From contig QRFJ01004319.1 in assembly GCA_006176705.1 (NCBI GenBank), positions 1 to 64,000 on the forward strand: a stretch of DNA of 64,000 nucleotides, written 5' to 3'. The translations under genes were made by a program, and so were the position numbers. Positions 9,835 to 21,109 of this stretch are shown one piece after another. The stretch comes from Cocos nucifera (taxonomy: Eukaryota; Streptophyta; Magnoliopsida; Arecales; Arecaceae). The notes beneath the pieces are model-generated. The model saw nothing but the letters and a program-made list of their open reading frames with translations. It ran no database searches and was not told where the DNA came from. Positions within the stretch are counted from its first letter, which is position 1; every line of letters begins with the position of its first letter.

Positions 9835-12050
9835 CGAAGGGAAAATTCTGATTTCTCGGATCAGGTTCGTTTAGATCTAATTAGATTAAGAGAGATATTT
9901 AAAAAAAAATTTTTATGAATCCAGATCAGATCTGAGATATTTCAAATCTAATTTTATAGATCTAATAAATAAAAATAAAAATAAATTAAATTTGATTTAA
10001 TTTATACATTGATGTTGGGTAATCAGATTACCCTTTGATGATCCTGCTGTTTGCCTGAGGTTCTGGATCTAGCCATGCAAGCGCCTGACCTCTATCGATA
10101 TCCACTTGAGTTAGATTTGAAGATCTTCTCCTTCTTTATCACCTTCCCAAATATCAAACCTAATCTAGTTTGGAGGATCTTCAAACTTCTTTCGAAGATC
10201 TGCAATCATCTCTACAGCGGTGCTGCTTTCTTCCTTTCTCATCACCTTCCTTTTGCCTGGATCGCACCAAACTGGAGCCCAAAATTACTTAGGCATGGAG
10301 AGGAGAGAGAGGACTAGAAGTTGGCATGGAGGAGGGAGAGGGGCAGCCTTGGGGCATGGGCTAAGAGAGAACCCTATGAAAGTTGGGCACAGACAGGGTT
10401 TATATAGATCCTGCTGTGCCATGCAGTGCCACATCATCCCGGCCAATCACGTTGCTTCATGCAATCAGATCTAAATCTGATTGCTGGGATGACATCACCT
10501 AATCTAATCAGATGAGAGCCCTTTTAATTCATCCTTAGATGGTGCCTAAGACTGATCAAAGTCTATAGGTTGGCGCCACCAAAGTAGAATCCTAGAAGCA
10601 ACCTAGAGTTCCATCCGTATGGGACTTCAAGCGTCCATATCCATGGGCGCACGGCTCGCTAGGTGTGCACCCACTTCTTTCTAATTTCTAGCAAGGGGAC
10701 AAGCCCCTATCTGCTCTCCTATGGCTGCATGACACATGGGCAGATGTCTAAGTGTCAAAGGTCAACATTTGACCAAAGTCAAAGACAAGAATTAGCAGGT
10801 GACGAAAAAAGGCAGGTGTTATCTCAAATTTATCTTATAAATTAAGATAACCCTTTTCTAACCTGAACAAACTTCAGTCAGACCAAGTAAAGGTACTTGA
10901 GTGAGCATAAATATATTTGGCTCAGTTGAGACAACTTTTAATGATAGTAGAAGGAGAACATTAGGCTCAATCGTGTGCTAGCATAATTTTCTTAAACCTA
11001 ATTGAATCTTATTCAAATCAATTAAACTAGATTAGTCCAATTGATGATATCTAGATCCAAATCCTTATTTATGTGGTTTAGTTAGATTCAGATCTGTATG
11101 GTAATAGGATATGTCACGATCTCTATCATCGACATCATCGAAACTCCTTTTGATGGATCAGATCTCTTCTGATTCAGATAAGTAGAATGATCGATCATCT
11201 AAATTATTCTAATTGCTCCAAAAATCCATCAGTGACACCTAGCAGTATATGGTGGCAACCCATCAAAACTGAAAATGAATCTCTTGGTGCAGCTATCTGT
11301 GTGATTAAGTTCTTCTATGTTGAGCCCCAATCAGATTAGGGTTAAGGTGAACTCGTCAAACCCTAATTTCTGTCATATGATTTAATCATTCAATTCAAGT
11401 CCGATGTGAAAATCTTAATAGAAACTCTTTCTATTATTTCACTCTGCCATGGCCATGGGCTTATGGACTTGATTCTCATGATCCTCATAGGATTGCTCCT
11501 CATCCACCGAGGTAGATAGATTCCATCTTGGTGCAATCCAATTCCTACAATGAACATGCTATAGCCAACATACACCTCAGGATTTCGAATGGCTAGGAGA
11601 TCGAGTCATGGTGTAGTCAAACTATAACACCCTCAAGGTGAACTATCGATGCACCTCAGGTCAAAGAACCAGACACACCACTGCATAGCTTCGAGTCAAT
11701 CATCGACGAGCCCTCATTCTCTAAGGTAGACTTCTCTTACCATAGACTCAAGACTCATCTACTAAAGTGATTGTACACCAATCTTTCGGATCAATCACCA
11801 TCCTCATGATGATCCTACGGTCAGGAGCATTTTATGAGTTAATAATGAAAATTCATGTCTTAAATTTTCAACTCTTGAAAATATGAATTATCATTATCAT
11901 TAACTCAAGGAATGTATCACAGACACTAAATACACATTTATGATAGAAAATAACCTATTTTATTATTTATAGTCAAAATTATAATTTTGCCCCTAGAAGT
12001 GTATTACAAGTGTCAGCCAATTCTGGCTTCTAGGGCATACATATCTAACA
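9835..12050 (-). repeat. E5 3' LTR
   Basis: 2216 bp. The left end reads CGAAGGG where family A has TGAAGGG, so the terminal CA of the element has decayed. The right end is ATATCTAACA. The LTR keeps hairpin 1 (10606-10614 with 10619-10627, using two wobble pairs), a TATA-like TTATATA at 10399-10406, and a reduced set of about four W-box cores near 10753-10795. Confidence 0.88.
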
Positions 12051-12063
12051 AACTCCCACTTGA
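12051..12063 (-). other. E5 polypurine tract
   Basis: On the minus strand this reads CAAGTGGGAGTT, directly before the 3' LTR. Confidence 0.75.
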
Positions 12064-12752
12064 CCTAAAGCCAATTGGCTATAAATCTAAGTCTCATCTT
12101 CTCAAGGTGGGCTTCGATCTTCTACTGGCCCAATGGCTTTGCAAGCAGGTCCACCATATTGTCTGTGGAGTTGACTCTCTTGACCTTGACGTAATCCTTC
12201 TTGAGGTAATCACGGATGAGGTGGTATCGCCGCTCGATGTGCTTGGATTTCTGGTGAGACCTCAGCTCCTTAGCAAGGGCTATGGCACCATTGTTGTCAT
12301 AGTATAGAGGAATGGCATCTGATGGCATCACTCCAATTTCTGTGGCAAATTTTTTGTACCAGAATGCCTCCTTTGCAGCTTTTGATGCAGTGATGTATTC
12401 TGCTTCCATGGTGGAATCTGCTATCACTGTTTGCTTGAAACTTTTTCAACTGACTAGCTCCACCATTGCACACAAATAGACTCCCAGATGTCGACTTTCG
12501 ATCATCTACATCGGACATAAAATTCGAGTCTGTATACCCCTGGACTTGGAGTTCTCCATTACCAAAGACCAACAACATATCCTTAGTTCTTCTCAAGTAC
12601 TTAAGGATACATTTCATAGAAGTCCAGTGTTCTTCACCTGGATTTGACTGATATCTGCTCGTGACACTCACAGCATGGGCTATATCAGGTCGTGTACATA
12701 ACATGGCATACATGAGGCTCCCTATTGCTGAAGCATAAGGGATCTTGCTCAT
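12064..12752 (-). pseudogene. E5 RNase H
   Basis: Two overlapping minus-strand frames make up one copia RNase H. The N-terminal half is 12752-12297 (MSKIPYASAIGSLMYAMLCT, then YTDSNFMSDVDDRKSTSG with the DxD-type acidic residues). The C-terminal half is 12427-12122 (STMEAEYITAS, LYYDNNGAI, and the tail VDLLAKPLGQ). A frameshift near 12430-12460 separates them. RNase H removes the RNA template after reverse transcription. It lies just upstream of the polypurine tract, as expected. Confidence 0.85.
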
Positions 12753-13540
12753 GCATGTTCTATTTCCTCAGGTGTGCTAGGGCACATCTTCTTGGAAAGA
12801 TGAATACCATGTCTGAAGGGTACCTAATACCCCTCTTAGAGTTTTCCATGCTAAACCTCTTTAGCACTTCCTCTATGTACATCTTCTGTGAAAGTCCTAG
12901 CATCCTATTTGGTCTATCTCTATAGACCTTAATTCCTAGAATAAAGGATGCTTCACCTAGGTCTTTCATGGAGAATTCTTTGGATAACCACATTTTAACT
13001 ATGGTCAACATGGGAATATCATTCCCAATAAGGAGGATGTCATCCACGTACAATACGAAGGAAGACAACAGCGCTTCCCACTGACCTTTTTGAAGACACA
13101 TGGTTCCTCCTCATTTTTGATGAAACCAAATAATTTGATCACATCATTAAAATGAGTGTTCCAGCTTCGAGATGCTTGCTTAAGTCCATATATGGACCTT
13201 TGCAGCTTGCATACCTTGTGATCAGCATCACTGGATGTGAAACCTAGTGGCTGTTCCATATAGATATCTTCCTCAAGATATCCATTTAAGAATGTTGTTT
13301 TCACGTCCATTTGCCATATTTCATAATCGAAATAGGCTGCAACAGCAAGCAATGTGCGGATGGATTTTAGCATAGCTACTGACGAAAAGGTATCTTGATA
13401 GTCAATGCCTTCGCATTGACTATAACCTTTTGCCACTAATCTAGCTTTGAATGTCTCCACATTTCCATCTGCACCAATCTTTCTCTTGATAGATCCATTT
13501 ACATTCAATAGGTACTATACCTTCTAGTGGATCTACCAAG
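12753..13540 (-). pseudogene. E5 reverse transcriptase
   Basis: Two frames, 13508-13005 and 13101-12760. The first has the palm-domain start QMDVKTTFLNGYLEEDIY and SIYGLKQASRSWN. The second has the catalytic LYVDDILLIGND box, FSMKDLGEASFILGIK and RDRPNRMLGLS. A frameshift near 13060, next to the YVDD box, breaks the enzyme. The sequence between 13540 and 13860 is the poorly conserved IN-RT linker with stops. Confidence 0.88.
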
Positions 13541-13872
13541 GTTCAGACTTGGTTTGAGTGCATCGAGTCAATTTCTGACTTTATTACCTCTAGCCATTTC
13601 TCAGAGTCGATATCCGATATCGCCTCATTATAGGTTTTAGGATCATCACCATGAACCCCATTACCCACGAGGAATATTTTCTCTATTTCCTCTGAAATGG
13701 TACCTACGTACCTCTCAGGGGGGTGAAAAACCCTTTCCTATCTACGAGGTGGAGGAGGTAGTGATTGTATTGGCTCAACCTGATTTGGTTCTAATTAGTT
13801 CTTAGCTTGTTGCTCTTGTGAGACTTACTCATCGAGCTCGATCTGCTTTCCAATGCTGCCATCTTGAATAAA

Positions 13873-14670
13873 CTATTTTTCAAGAAAGATGGCATGTCGA
13901 CTCACAATCACATTATGATCTTCTAGAATATAGAAATAATATTCTAATGATTCTTTAGGATATCCTATAAATTGAGCTCTAAAGGACCTGAAGTCTAACT
14001 TGTCCACTTGTTGTCTTTTGACATGAGCCGGATAACCCCAAATTCTAAGATGACTCAGACATGATTTCTTACCATGCCATATCTCATACGGTGTGGTAGG
14101 AATGGTTTTAGAAGAAATTCTATTCAGTAAAAATATTGTAGTTAACAAAGAGTGTCCCCAAAGATTATCAGGAAGGTCTGTGAAGCTCATCATGGATCGA
14201 ACCATATCTAATAGTGTCTGGTTCCTCCATTCTGAAATCCCGTTGAGTTGAGGTATATCAGGTGTAGTCCATTGAGAGATTTTGCTATTTTTCTTGAGAT
14301 AGTCCAAAAATTTTTGACTAAGGTATTCACCTCTTCGATCTGATCGAAGAACCTTAATGGATTTTCTAGTTTGTTTTTCTGCTTCATGTCTGAATTCTTT
14401 AAATTTTTCAAAAGATTCAGACTTGTGTCTCATAAGATACACATATCCATACCTAGATAGATCATCTATAAAGATAATGAAATAGACAAAATTGCCTCTA
14501 GCTGGCATATCAAATGGGCCATACACATCAGTATGTATTAGGACAAGAAGATCTGTGGCCCTTTCCCCATGTCCTACGAAAGGGAGTTTAGTCATTTTGC
14601 CATGAAGACAAGATTTATAAATTGGATATGACTTGAAAATTAATGGACTCAATAGCCTGGATTTCTTCAA
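13873..14670 (-). CDS. E5 integrase core (open 265-codon frame, part of a broken polyprotein)
   Basis: Longest credible coding frame in the window. It contains HGKMTKLPFVGHG, the first catalytic Asp in LIHTDVYGPFD, the second in RSDRRGEYLS (usual GG changed to RG), and the catalytic Glu in NGISEWRNQTLLDMV, so the D-D-E residues are present. The C-terminal part has PYEIWHGKK and AQFIGYPKES. The zinc-binding segment just upstream (about 14690-14760) reads LWHLRLGRIAED where LGH is usual, losing one His. The frame's Met is internal: in an intact element IN is cut from a polyprotein. The neighbouring PR and RT are broken, so it is probably not expressed as an active enzyme. Confidence 0.8.
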   Translation of the reverse strand: MKKSRLLSPLIFKSYPIYKSCLHGKMTKLPFVGHGERATDLLVLIHTDVYGPFDMPARGNFVYFIIFIDDLSRYGYVYLMRHKSESFEKFKEFRHEAEKQTRKSIKVLRSDRRGEYLSQKFLDYLKKNSKISQWTTPDIPQLNGISEWRNQTLLDMVRSMMSFTDLPDNLWGHSLLTTIFLLNRISSKTIPTTPYEIWHGKKSCLSHLRIWGYPAHVKRQQVDKLDFRSFRAQFIGYPKESLEYYFYILEDHNVIVSRHAIFLEK

Positions 14671-15220
14671 TTTGTTAATCCTATCTTCTGCTATACGGCC
14701 TAGTCTTAGGTGCCATAGATACCTATCATTTGGACTATTCCTAGGTCATTTCATGGCATTCACATTTTGCTCAATATTAAAAATAGATACATCAATATAT
14801 AACTGATAAAGATCGTTAATAAGGAAACCACTTGCAATTTTTTTTCTTTCATAAAGCATGTTACAATAGTTCTTAAGAAAACTAATTACATAGCCTTCTA
14901 GTGGTAGGCATGAAATAGAAATTAAATTCCTGCTTACTACAAACACATAATAACAGTCTTTTAAAACTAAGTCTAAACCAGATGGTAGTCGAAGAGGATA
15001 TGTTCCCACTGCCACGATAGTAACTCTTGCTCTATTTTTGATGCATAGGATCATCTCGCCATCCCTCAACCTCTTGCTATCCTCAAGATCCTACATGGAA
15101 GTGCACATATGAGTACTAGAACTAGAGTCAAGCACCCAATTGGATGTAGAAAAAATTATAAGGTTAGACTCAATAACGAGCATACCTCTAGAAGGACCTC
15201 TCCTTCTTTATTCTTCAGGG
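14671..15220 (-). pseudogene. E5 protease and integrase zinc region
   Basis: The minus strand encodes NWVLDSSSSTHMCTSM near 15140-15090, where the aspartic protease active site D-S/T-G is expected. The Gly is replaced by Ser (DSSS), which should inactivate it. It continues through a 107-codon frame (15069-14746; LKDCYYVFVVSRNLISISCL) to the integrase zinc segment. Confidence 0.75.
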
Positions 15221-16030
15221 TGGCCAGGTAAGTAGGGCAGTTCCGCTTTCAGTGGCCTGTCGGCTGTTGCAATGGAAATACTTTTCTTTGTCAGCGGCCT
15301 TCTTCTTCAGCTCTGCTTTTTTCTTCTTTCCTCCTTCCACCTTCTGCTTTTTTCACAGACTTCTTTCTTCTTTCCAAAAGACTTTCTCTTGAGAAGAAGT
15401 CCGTTTCCATAGCAAGTACTGAGCCTTTAGAACCTTTCATAGAAAGCTCAGCAGTAACCAGCATATTCATTAAGTTCGGATCAAGAAATTTTGAAGTTTA
15501 TGCATGTGGTAAGTTCATGATGAATTGCCCATATGCATCAGTCAAGGATTGCAGAATTATATCATTCTGCAGATCCAAGTCCAACTTCACACCGAGCTTC
15601 TCAAGCTCTTCCAAGTCCTTGATCATCATCAGATAAGTGATCTTGGACTGACTGCCCATCATGCATCTTAGCCTTAAAAAGTCATTTAGTGACTTGATAT
15701 TTGGCTGCGCGACTCTGTTCACCAAACATCTCTTGCAGGTGAGCCAACATTTGGCGAGCAGTCCTTGATATCTTCATGTTGGTGCTGAAGCTCATCAGAC
15801 ATCAAGCCCAACATGTAGTATCTGGCCTTGTTATCTTCGTTCGTCCACTTATCAAGAGATGCTCTCTATTCAGTGGATGGACGAGCTGGTAAGGTGGGAG
15901 GGTCCTGGTCCAATACATGAGTTAACTTCTCAAAATCCAAAATAATTTTGAAGTTTCGGAGCCAATCTTTGTAATTGGGTCCGAGTCAGTCTATGGGTGT
16001 CCAGGATATGTGCTAATGGGTTGGATGCAG
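15221..16030 (-). pseudogene. E5 gag
   Basis: A capsid-like segment (15725-15498) contains FLRLRCMMGSQSKITYLMMI and ILQSLTDAYGQFIMNLP, typical of copia gag (UBN2-type). Further upstream the reading is broken by several stops. The nucleocapsid zinc knuckle near 15300-15225 is recognisable only across a frameshift (YFHCN...). The N-terminal region near 16000 is badly decayed. Confidence 0.7.
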
Positions 16031-17911
16031 ATATTTTTCTATAGAGAGTCAAAGTTTCTAGTTAGATATTATAATTAAGACCTGAATAATTTATTTAATA
16101 ATTTTATTTTTAAATAAATTAGCTTTCACTATTTTCTTGGATCCCTACACTCCCTCTGTAGAGATGCAAAAATCTCCATGATTAATGATTTCTAGTGGGT
16201 GGTGCGGTCCCACCAACTGACTCATCACCTCACCTAACAGTTATTGGTGATGGGTTAGCCAATGAGTGAACAACTCTTGTTCAATGATTCTCTAATCATG
16301 GTGCACCCAAACTTGATCTCTAATTCATGAATCTCACCATGCCCGAAATATTGATCCACTCCTTAGTTAAGTCAGACCCACCATTTGCACAGACTGGATT
16401 TCTAATTGAGTCTCTCACCGTATCCAAAATATTGAGCCCAACTCATCCTCCAGCCCATAGCATCCAATGCCTAATAGACATGGTTGCATCTTTTCGGTGC
16501 AACTGAGCCACTGTATCCAGTCGAGAACAATCAACCCTGGGAAGGGCCCGCACATCTACAATGGTGGAAGACCTCAGACTTAATCTTTTCTTAGGGAGAA
16601 TTGATTTAGGTCTCATTAAACTAGACTTGACATAGTCATAACCAATTATGACTAACCTAGTGGCATGGGTTAGCTCGGATTATTGACCACCTTCAGATCA
16701 GAACTGAGTCAACAGATATGGCCAGGTAAGTGAGACCGGATGGAAGGGATATGCCATTAACTCATACAAGAATGCATTCGAGTCGAGTAGCTTCCAATTA
16801 AAAATCAGTCGGTCGTATCTGCCAAACTTACCTTAGACACCAAATTCATTGAGCTAGAACCAATTCAGGTTAGCCTACAATCCAGACTCTAACCTCTGAG
16901 CCTAATTAGGTCTTGCTTGATCAATCACTCACGTGACTCGATCTTGACCCAGACTTAATCCTATTAGGCTGGTCAATTTAAGCATTGTTGATCCCATCTA
17001 ACCAACTCTTGATTCGGTTTGATCAACCGCTTAGACCTAATTGAGCTACCCAAGCCCGAACCCAGTATTATGAATATGTCTTAGATCTAAAATTCTCAAT
17101 TTTAGACCTAATTAATATTTCATAATCTTAATTCTTAATTAAGTTTAGGGTTCATAAATAAAATATGCATAATAAATCCTAGGGTTTCAGGATCTAGGAT
17201 TTTGCAGAAAGTAAGTTTTGGATTTCTGATTAAGGACGAACGCGCAGCACCCCTACACATCATAAGAACACCCCATCGGATGGGAAAAGAGAGGGCCTTT
17301 AAACCCTTCTTCGTTCTTATGACCGGACGGCCAAGAGGAACGCCTTAATCAGGAACATATAATACTACAAAACTAGTTTTAGATCTATATCATATATCTC
17401 ATATACAAAAATTAGATCTAATCATGGCATATTTTGCATACATCTCATGTATCATATCGTGCATGTTATCAGATCTAAATTATCCCATAATTATCTAAAA
17501 AATTAGATTTAAATTGATCACATCAAAATAAATTCTAATCTAGATAATTATGTAGAACTATTCTACAACTAGCCTAAACATGCACTCATCATATCTCATA
17601 TGATCTAAAAACTAAATAATTTTTTTTATTTTTTAGATCTTATTATAATAATTATAAAATTAAAAAATACTAAATAAATAAATCTAAAATTATAACTTAA
17701 TTAAATTAAATTATGAGCATGCAAGACTATGTATAGAACAGTTCTATTTTACAACTAGTCATACATCTTGTAAAACTTAGATCTAAAATTCTTAGTTCTA
17801 TTTTAATTCTTTTAATTTTTGATCTAATCATATCTCATATGACATCTAAAATCTACTATTTAATAGATTAAAAATAAATTTAAATTAGATCTAAATAATT
17901 TTTAGAATTTC
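16031..17911 (-). other. E5 untranslated leader
   Basis: About 1.9 kb between PBS and gag with no credible frame. It contains a perfect 10-bp inverted repeat, TCATAAGAAC (17260-17269) and GTTCTTATGA (17313-17322), around a 43-nt loop. It is collinear with 38389-40198 of E9, which carries an extra segment of about 100 bp (39513-39612). Confidence 0.8.
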
Positions 17912-17923
17912 GCTCTAATACCA
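17912..17923 (-). other. E5 primer-binding site
   Basis: Minus-strand TGGTATTAGAGC, one mismatch from the initiator-Met tRNA consensus TGGTATCAGAGC. It lies 2 nt from the LTR end. E9 has the same variant, so the T is a family feature. Confidence 0.85.
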
Positions 17924-17925
17924 GT

Positions 17926-20197
17926 TGAAGAAAAATTTCTGATTTTTCGATTCAGGTTCGTTCAGATCTGATTGGATCAACAGAGATATTTTAAAAATTT
18001 CTTTTATTAATCTAGATCAGATCTGAGATATTTTAAATCTAATTTTATAAATCTAATAAATAAAAATAAAAATAAATTAAATCTAATTTATTTTATACCT
18101 TGATGTTGGGTAATCAGATTACCCTTTGATGATCCTACTGTTTGCCTGAGGTTTTGGATCTAGCCACGCAAGCGCCTGGCTTCTACCTGTATTCACTCAA
18201 ACTAGATCTAAAGATCTTCTCTTTTTTTATCACCTCTCTAAATATTAGATCTAGATCTAATTTGGAGGATCTTCAAAGCTTCTTTTGAAGATCTACAGTC
18301 GTCTCTGCAGCAGTGCTGCTTTCTTCCTTTCTCATCACCTTCCTTTTGCCTGGATCGCACCAAACTGGAGCCCAAAATTCCTTAGGCATGGAGAGTAGAA
18401 AGAGGACTAGAAGTTGGCATGGAGGAGGGAGAGGGGCAGTCTTGGGGCATGGGCTAAGAGAGAACCCTATGAAAGTTGGGCGTAGAAAGGGTTTATATAG
18501 ACCCTGCTGCGCCATGCAGTGCCACATCATCCTGGCCAATCACGTTGCTTCATGCAATCAGATCTAAATCTGACTACTGGGATGACATCACCTAATCCAA
18601 TTAGATTAGAGCCCCTTCAATTCATCCTTAGATGGCATCTAAGATTGGTCAAAGTCTATAGGTTGGCGCCACCTAAGTAGAATCCTAGAAGCAACCTAGA
18701 GTCCCATCCGTATGGGACTCCAGGCATTCCTATCCATGGGCGCATGCCACCATAGGCGTGTGCCCCTTCCTTTCCAATTCTAGCAAGGGGATAAGTCCCT
18801 ATCTGCTCTCCTATGGGTGCATGACACATAGGCAGATGTCTAAGTGTCAATGGTCAATGTTTGACCAAAGTCAAAGATAAGATTTAGCAGGTGACGAAAA
18901 AAGGTAGATGTTGTCTCAAATTTATCTTATGAATTAAAATAATTTTTTCTGACCTAGACAAGCTTCAGTCAGATCAAGTAAAGGTACCTGAGTGAGCATA
19001 AATACATTTGGCTTAGTCGAGACAACTTTTAATGATAGTAGAAGGAGAACGTTAGGCTCAATTATGTGCTAGCATAATTTTCTTGAACCTAATTGAATCT
19101 TATTTAAATCAATTAAATTAGATTAGTCCAATTAATGATATTCAGATCCAAATCCTTATTTGTGTGACCCAATTAGGTTCAGTTCTATATAGTAATGGGA
19201 TATGTCATGATTTTTATCATCGATATCATCGAAACTCCTTTCGATGGATCACAACTCTTCTGATTCAGACAACTAGAATGATCGATCATCTAAATCATTC
19301 TAATTGCTTTCAAAATCCACCAGTGACACCTAGCAGTATATGGTGGCAATCCATCAAAATTGAAAATGTACCTCTTGGTGCAGCTACCTGTGTCATTAAG
19401 TTCTTCTATCTTGAGCCTCGATCATATTAGGGTTAAGATGAACTTATCAAACCCTAATTTCTATCACATGATATAACCATTCGATTCAAGTCCAATGTGA
19501 AAACCTTAATAGAAACTCTTTCTATTATATCACTCTACCATGGCCATGGGCTTATGGACTTGATTCTCAAGATCCTCATAGGGCTGCTCCTTATTCACCG
19601 AGGTAGATAGATTCCATCTTGGTGCAATCCAATTCCTATAATGAACATGCTATAGTCAACATATACCTCAGGGTTTCGAATGGCTAGGAGATCGAGTCAT
19701 GGTGTAGTCAAACTATAACACCCTCAAGGTGAACTGTTGATGCACCTCAGGTCAAAGAACCAGACACACCACTGCAGCTTCGAGCCAGTAATCGATGAGA
19801 AGGTAGACTTTCTTATGACTTCTCGAGGTAGTCACGCTCAGTGCTCTCGTTCTCTAATGAGTACCTATACTCTCACTCCGATGTCTCTACACAGTAGACT
19901 CAAGACTCATCTAGAAGCAATTCACCAACCTTCTGGATCAATCACCATCCTCACGATGATCCTACAATCGAAAGCATTTTATGAGTTAATAACAAAAATT
20001 CATGTCTTAAATTTTCAACTTTTGAAAATATGAATTATCATTATCGTTAACTTAAGGGATGTATCACAGACACTAAATACACATTTATGATAGAAAATAA
20101 TTTATTTTATTATTTATAGTCAAAATTATAATTTTGCTCCTAGAAGTGTATTACAAGTGTCAACCAATTCTAGCTTCTAGGGCACACATATCTAACA
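17926..20197 (-). repeat. E5 5' LTR
   Basis: 2272 bp, from TGAAG at the left to ATATCTAACA at the right. It carries a TATA-type GTTTATATAG (18491-18500) and a perfect 9-bp hairpin, GAGTCCCAT (18699-18707) with ATGGGACTC (18712-18720). That stem differs in sequence from those of E9 and E10 at the same place. Confidence 0.9.
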
Positions 20198-20202
20198 CCT
20201 AT

Positions 20203-20659
20203 TCCTTCCCCCTTTCTTAGATGGAATTTGGTTTTGGATCAAATGAAAACTGGAAAATAGTTTTGATTTAAAACTTTATTTGATAGAGTTTGAAGAATCC
20301 AAAACTCTAACACAAGTGTGGTGCCAATTTACCTTATTTCTTTCTAATTTTTTTTGGTGGAGAAAGAAGAATATTTTGTGTGCCCATCCCTAGAGTCCAT
20401 GCTTGAAGAAGCGGTGGAGGTACTCCAATCCTTGTCTTATTTGGACATTCCTTTCTAGATCTTTGACCTAGACAAGTACTCTCTCATATCTCTCTATATA
20501 AGAGAGGTTAGTGCCTGAATTTTCTACAGGAAATTCATCTAAGAAAGAGGGCTAGGCATGGTTTCCTTGAGCCTAAGGGGGTCTTGGGCATGGGCTATTA
20601 TAAGGACACAAGTTGTAGTGTCCTAGTGAGAGTAAAGAAATAGAGAAGAAGGGTCTTCT
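20203..20659 (+). repeat. E4: fragment of a family C LTR, right piece
   Basis: It continues the left piece across E5 and matches E7 LTR sequence around 28195-28670 (for example ...AAGTGTG.TGCC... and the GAAGAAG...TCTTCTT block). A TATA box, CTATATAAG, lies at 20494-20502 on the plus strand. E6 begins at about 20660. Confidence 0.6.
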
Positions 20660-21109
20660 TAAAGGAACTTCTAGTTCTTGCTACAAAATCGATCTGATCT
20701 GATTAGATTTAAAGGAGAATATTTTAAAAATTTTTTTCTATAATCTGATCATAAAAATAAAAATTAAAATAAAACTGTAACATCATATGTTATCTAATTG
20801 GGTAAACAATTTACCTATAGTGACGATCTATCCATGATCCAAGGTCCTGACTTGAGCTGTGCACGCGCTCAGCCTCTATTGTAGTCCACTCGAATTAGAT
20901 CTGAATGTCCTCTTATTTTGGATATGATCTCAGAAAATTAGATCTAATTTTGATCTATGGAGCCTTCGAGTTGAACTTTGATGGTAGCATGATCGTCTCT
21001 TGATCAGCAATCGATTATGCAATCTTTGTAGTATCAGAGACTTAACTTTTGGTATCTAATTTTACCCAACTCCTTGGGCATGGAAAGGAGGAAGAGGAGG
21101 AGGTGAAGG
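20660..21109 (-). repeat. E6 3' LTR, left piece (family A)
   Basis: Diverged family A LTR end. The start is approximate (TAAAGGAAC aligns with TGAAGGAAA). It is collinear with E5 9835-10330 up to the point where S1 is inserted. The duplication GAAGG is at 21105-21109. Confidence 0.6.

Larger units (their letters stand above)
9835..20197 (-). mobile_element. E5: complete Ty1-copia element, family A (Angela-type)
   Basis: A 10,363-bp element flanked by the 5-bp duplication CCTAT (9830-9834 and 20198-20202). Read on the minus strand the order is 5' LTR (20197-17926), PBS (17923-17912), about 1.9 kb leader, gag, PR, IN, RT, RNase H, polypurine tract (12063-12051) and 3' LTR (12050-9835). This is the copia order. 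The RT motifs (QMDVKTTFLNG, SIYGLKQASRSWN, LYVDDILLIGND) resemble the Angela lineage, an inference from memory of the family. The two LTRs are clearly diverged (more than 10% in segments I compared by eye, plus a deletion of about 56 bp in the left one), so the insertion is old. Confidence 0.92.

Noticed and set aside
10220..10474. 84-codon plus-strand frame repeated at 18313-18567
   Set aside because: Both lie in the two LTRs of E5, so the similarity is just LTR identity; it is antisense to the element, has no known domain, and is not open in E9 or E10.
13873..14670. Treating E5 integrase as a host gene
   Set aside because: It is flanked in order by PR and RT remnants inside an element with LTRs and target duplication.
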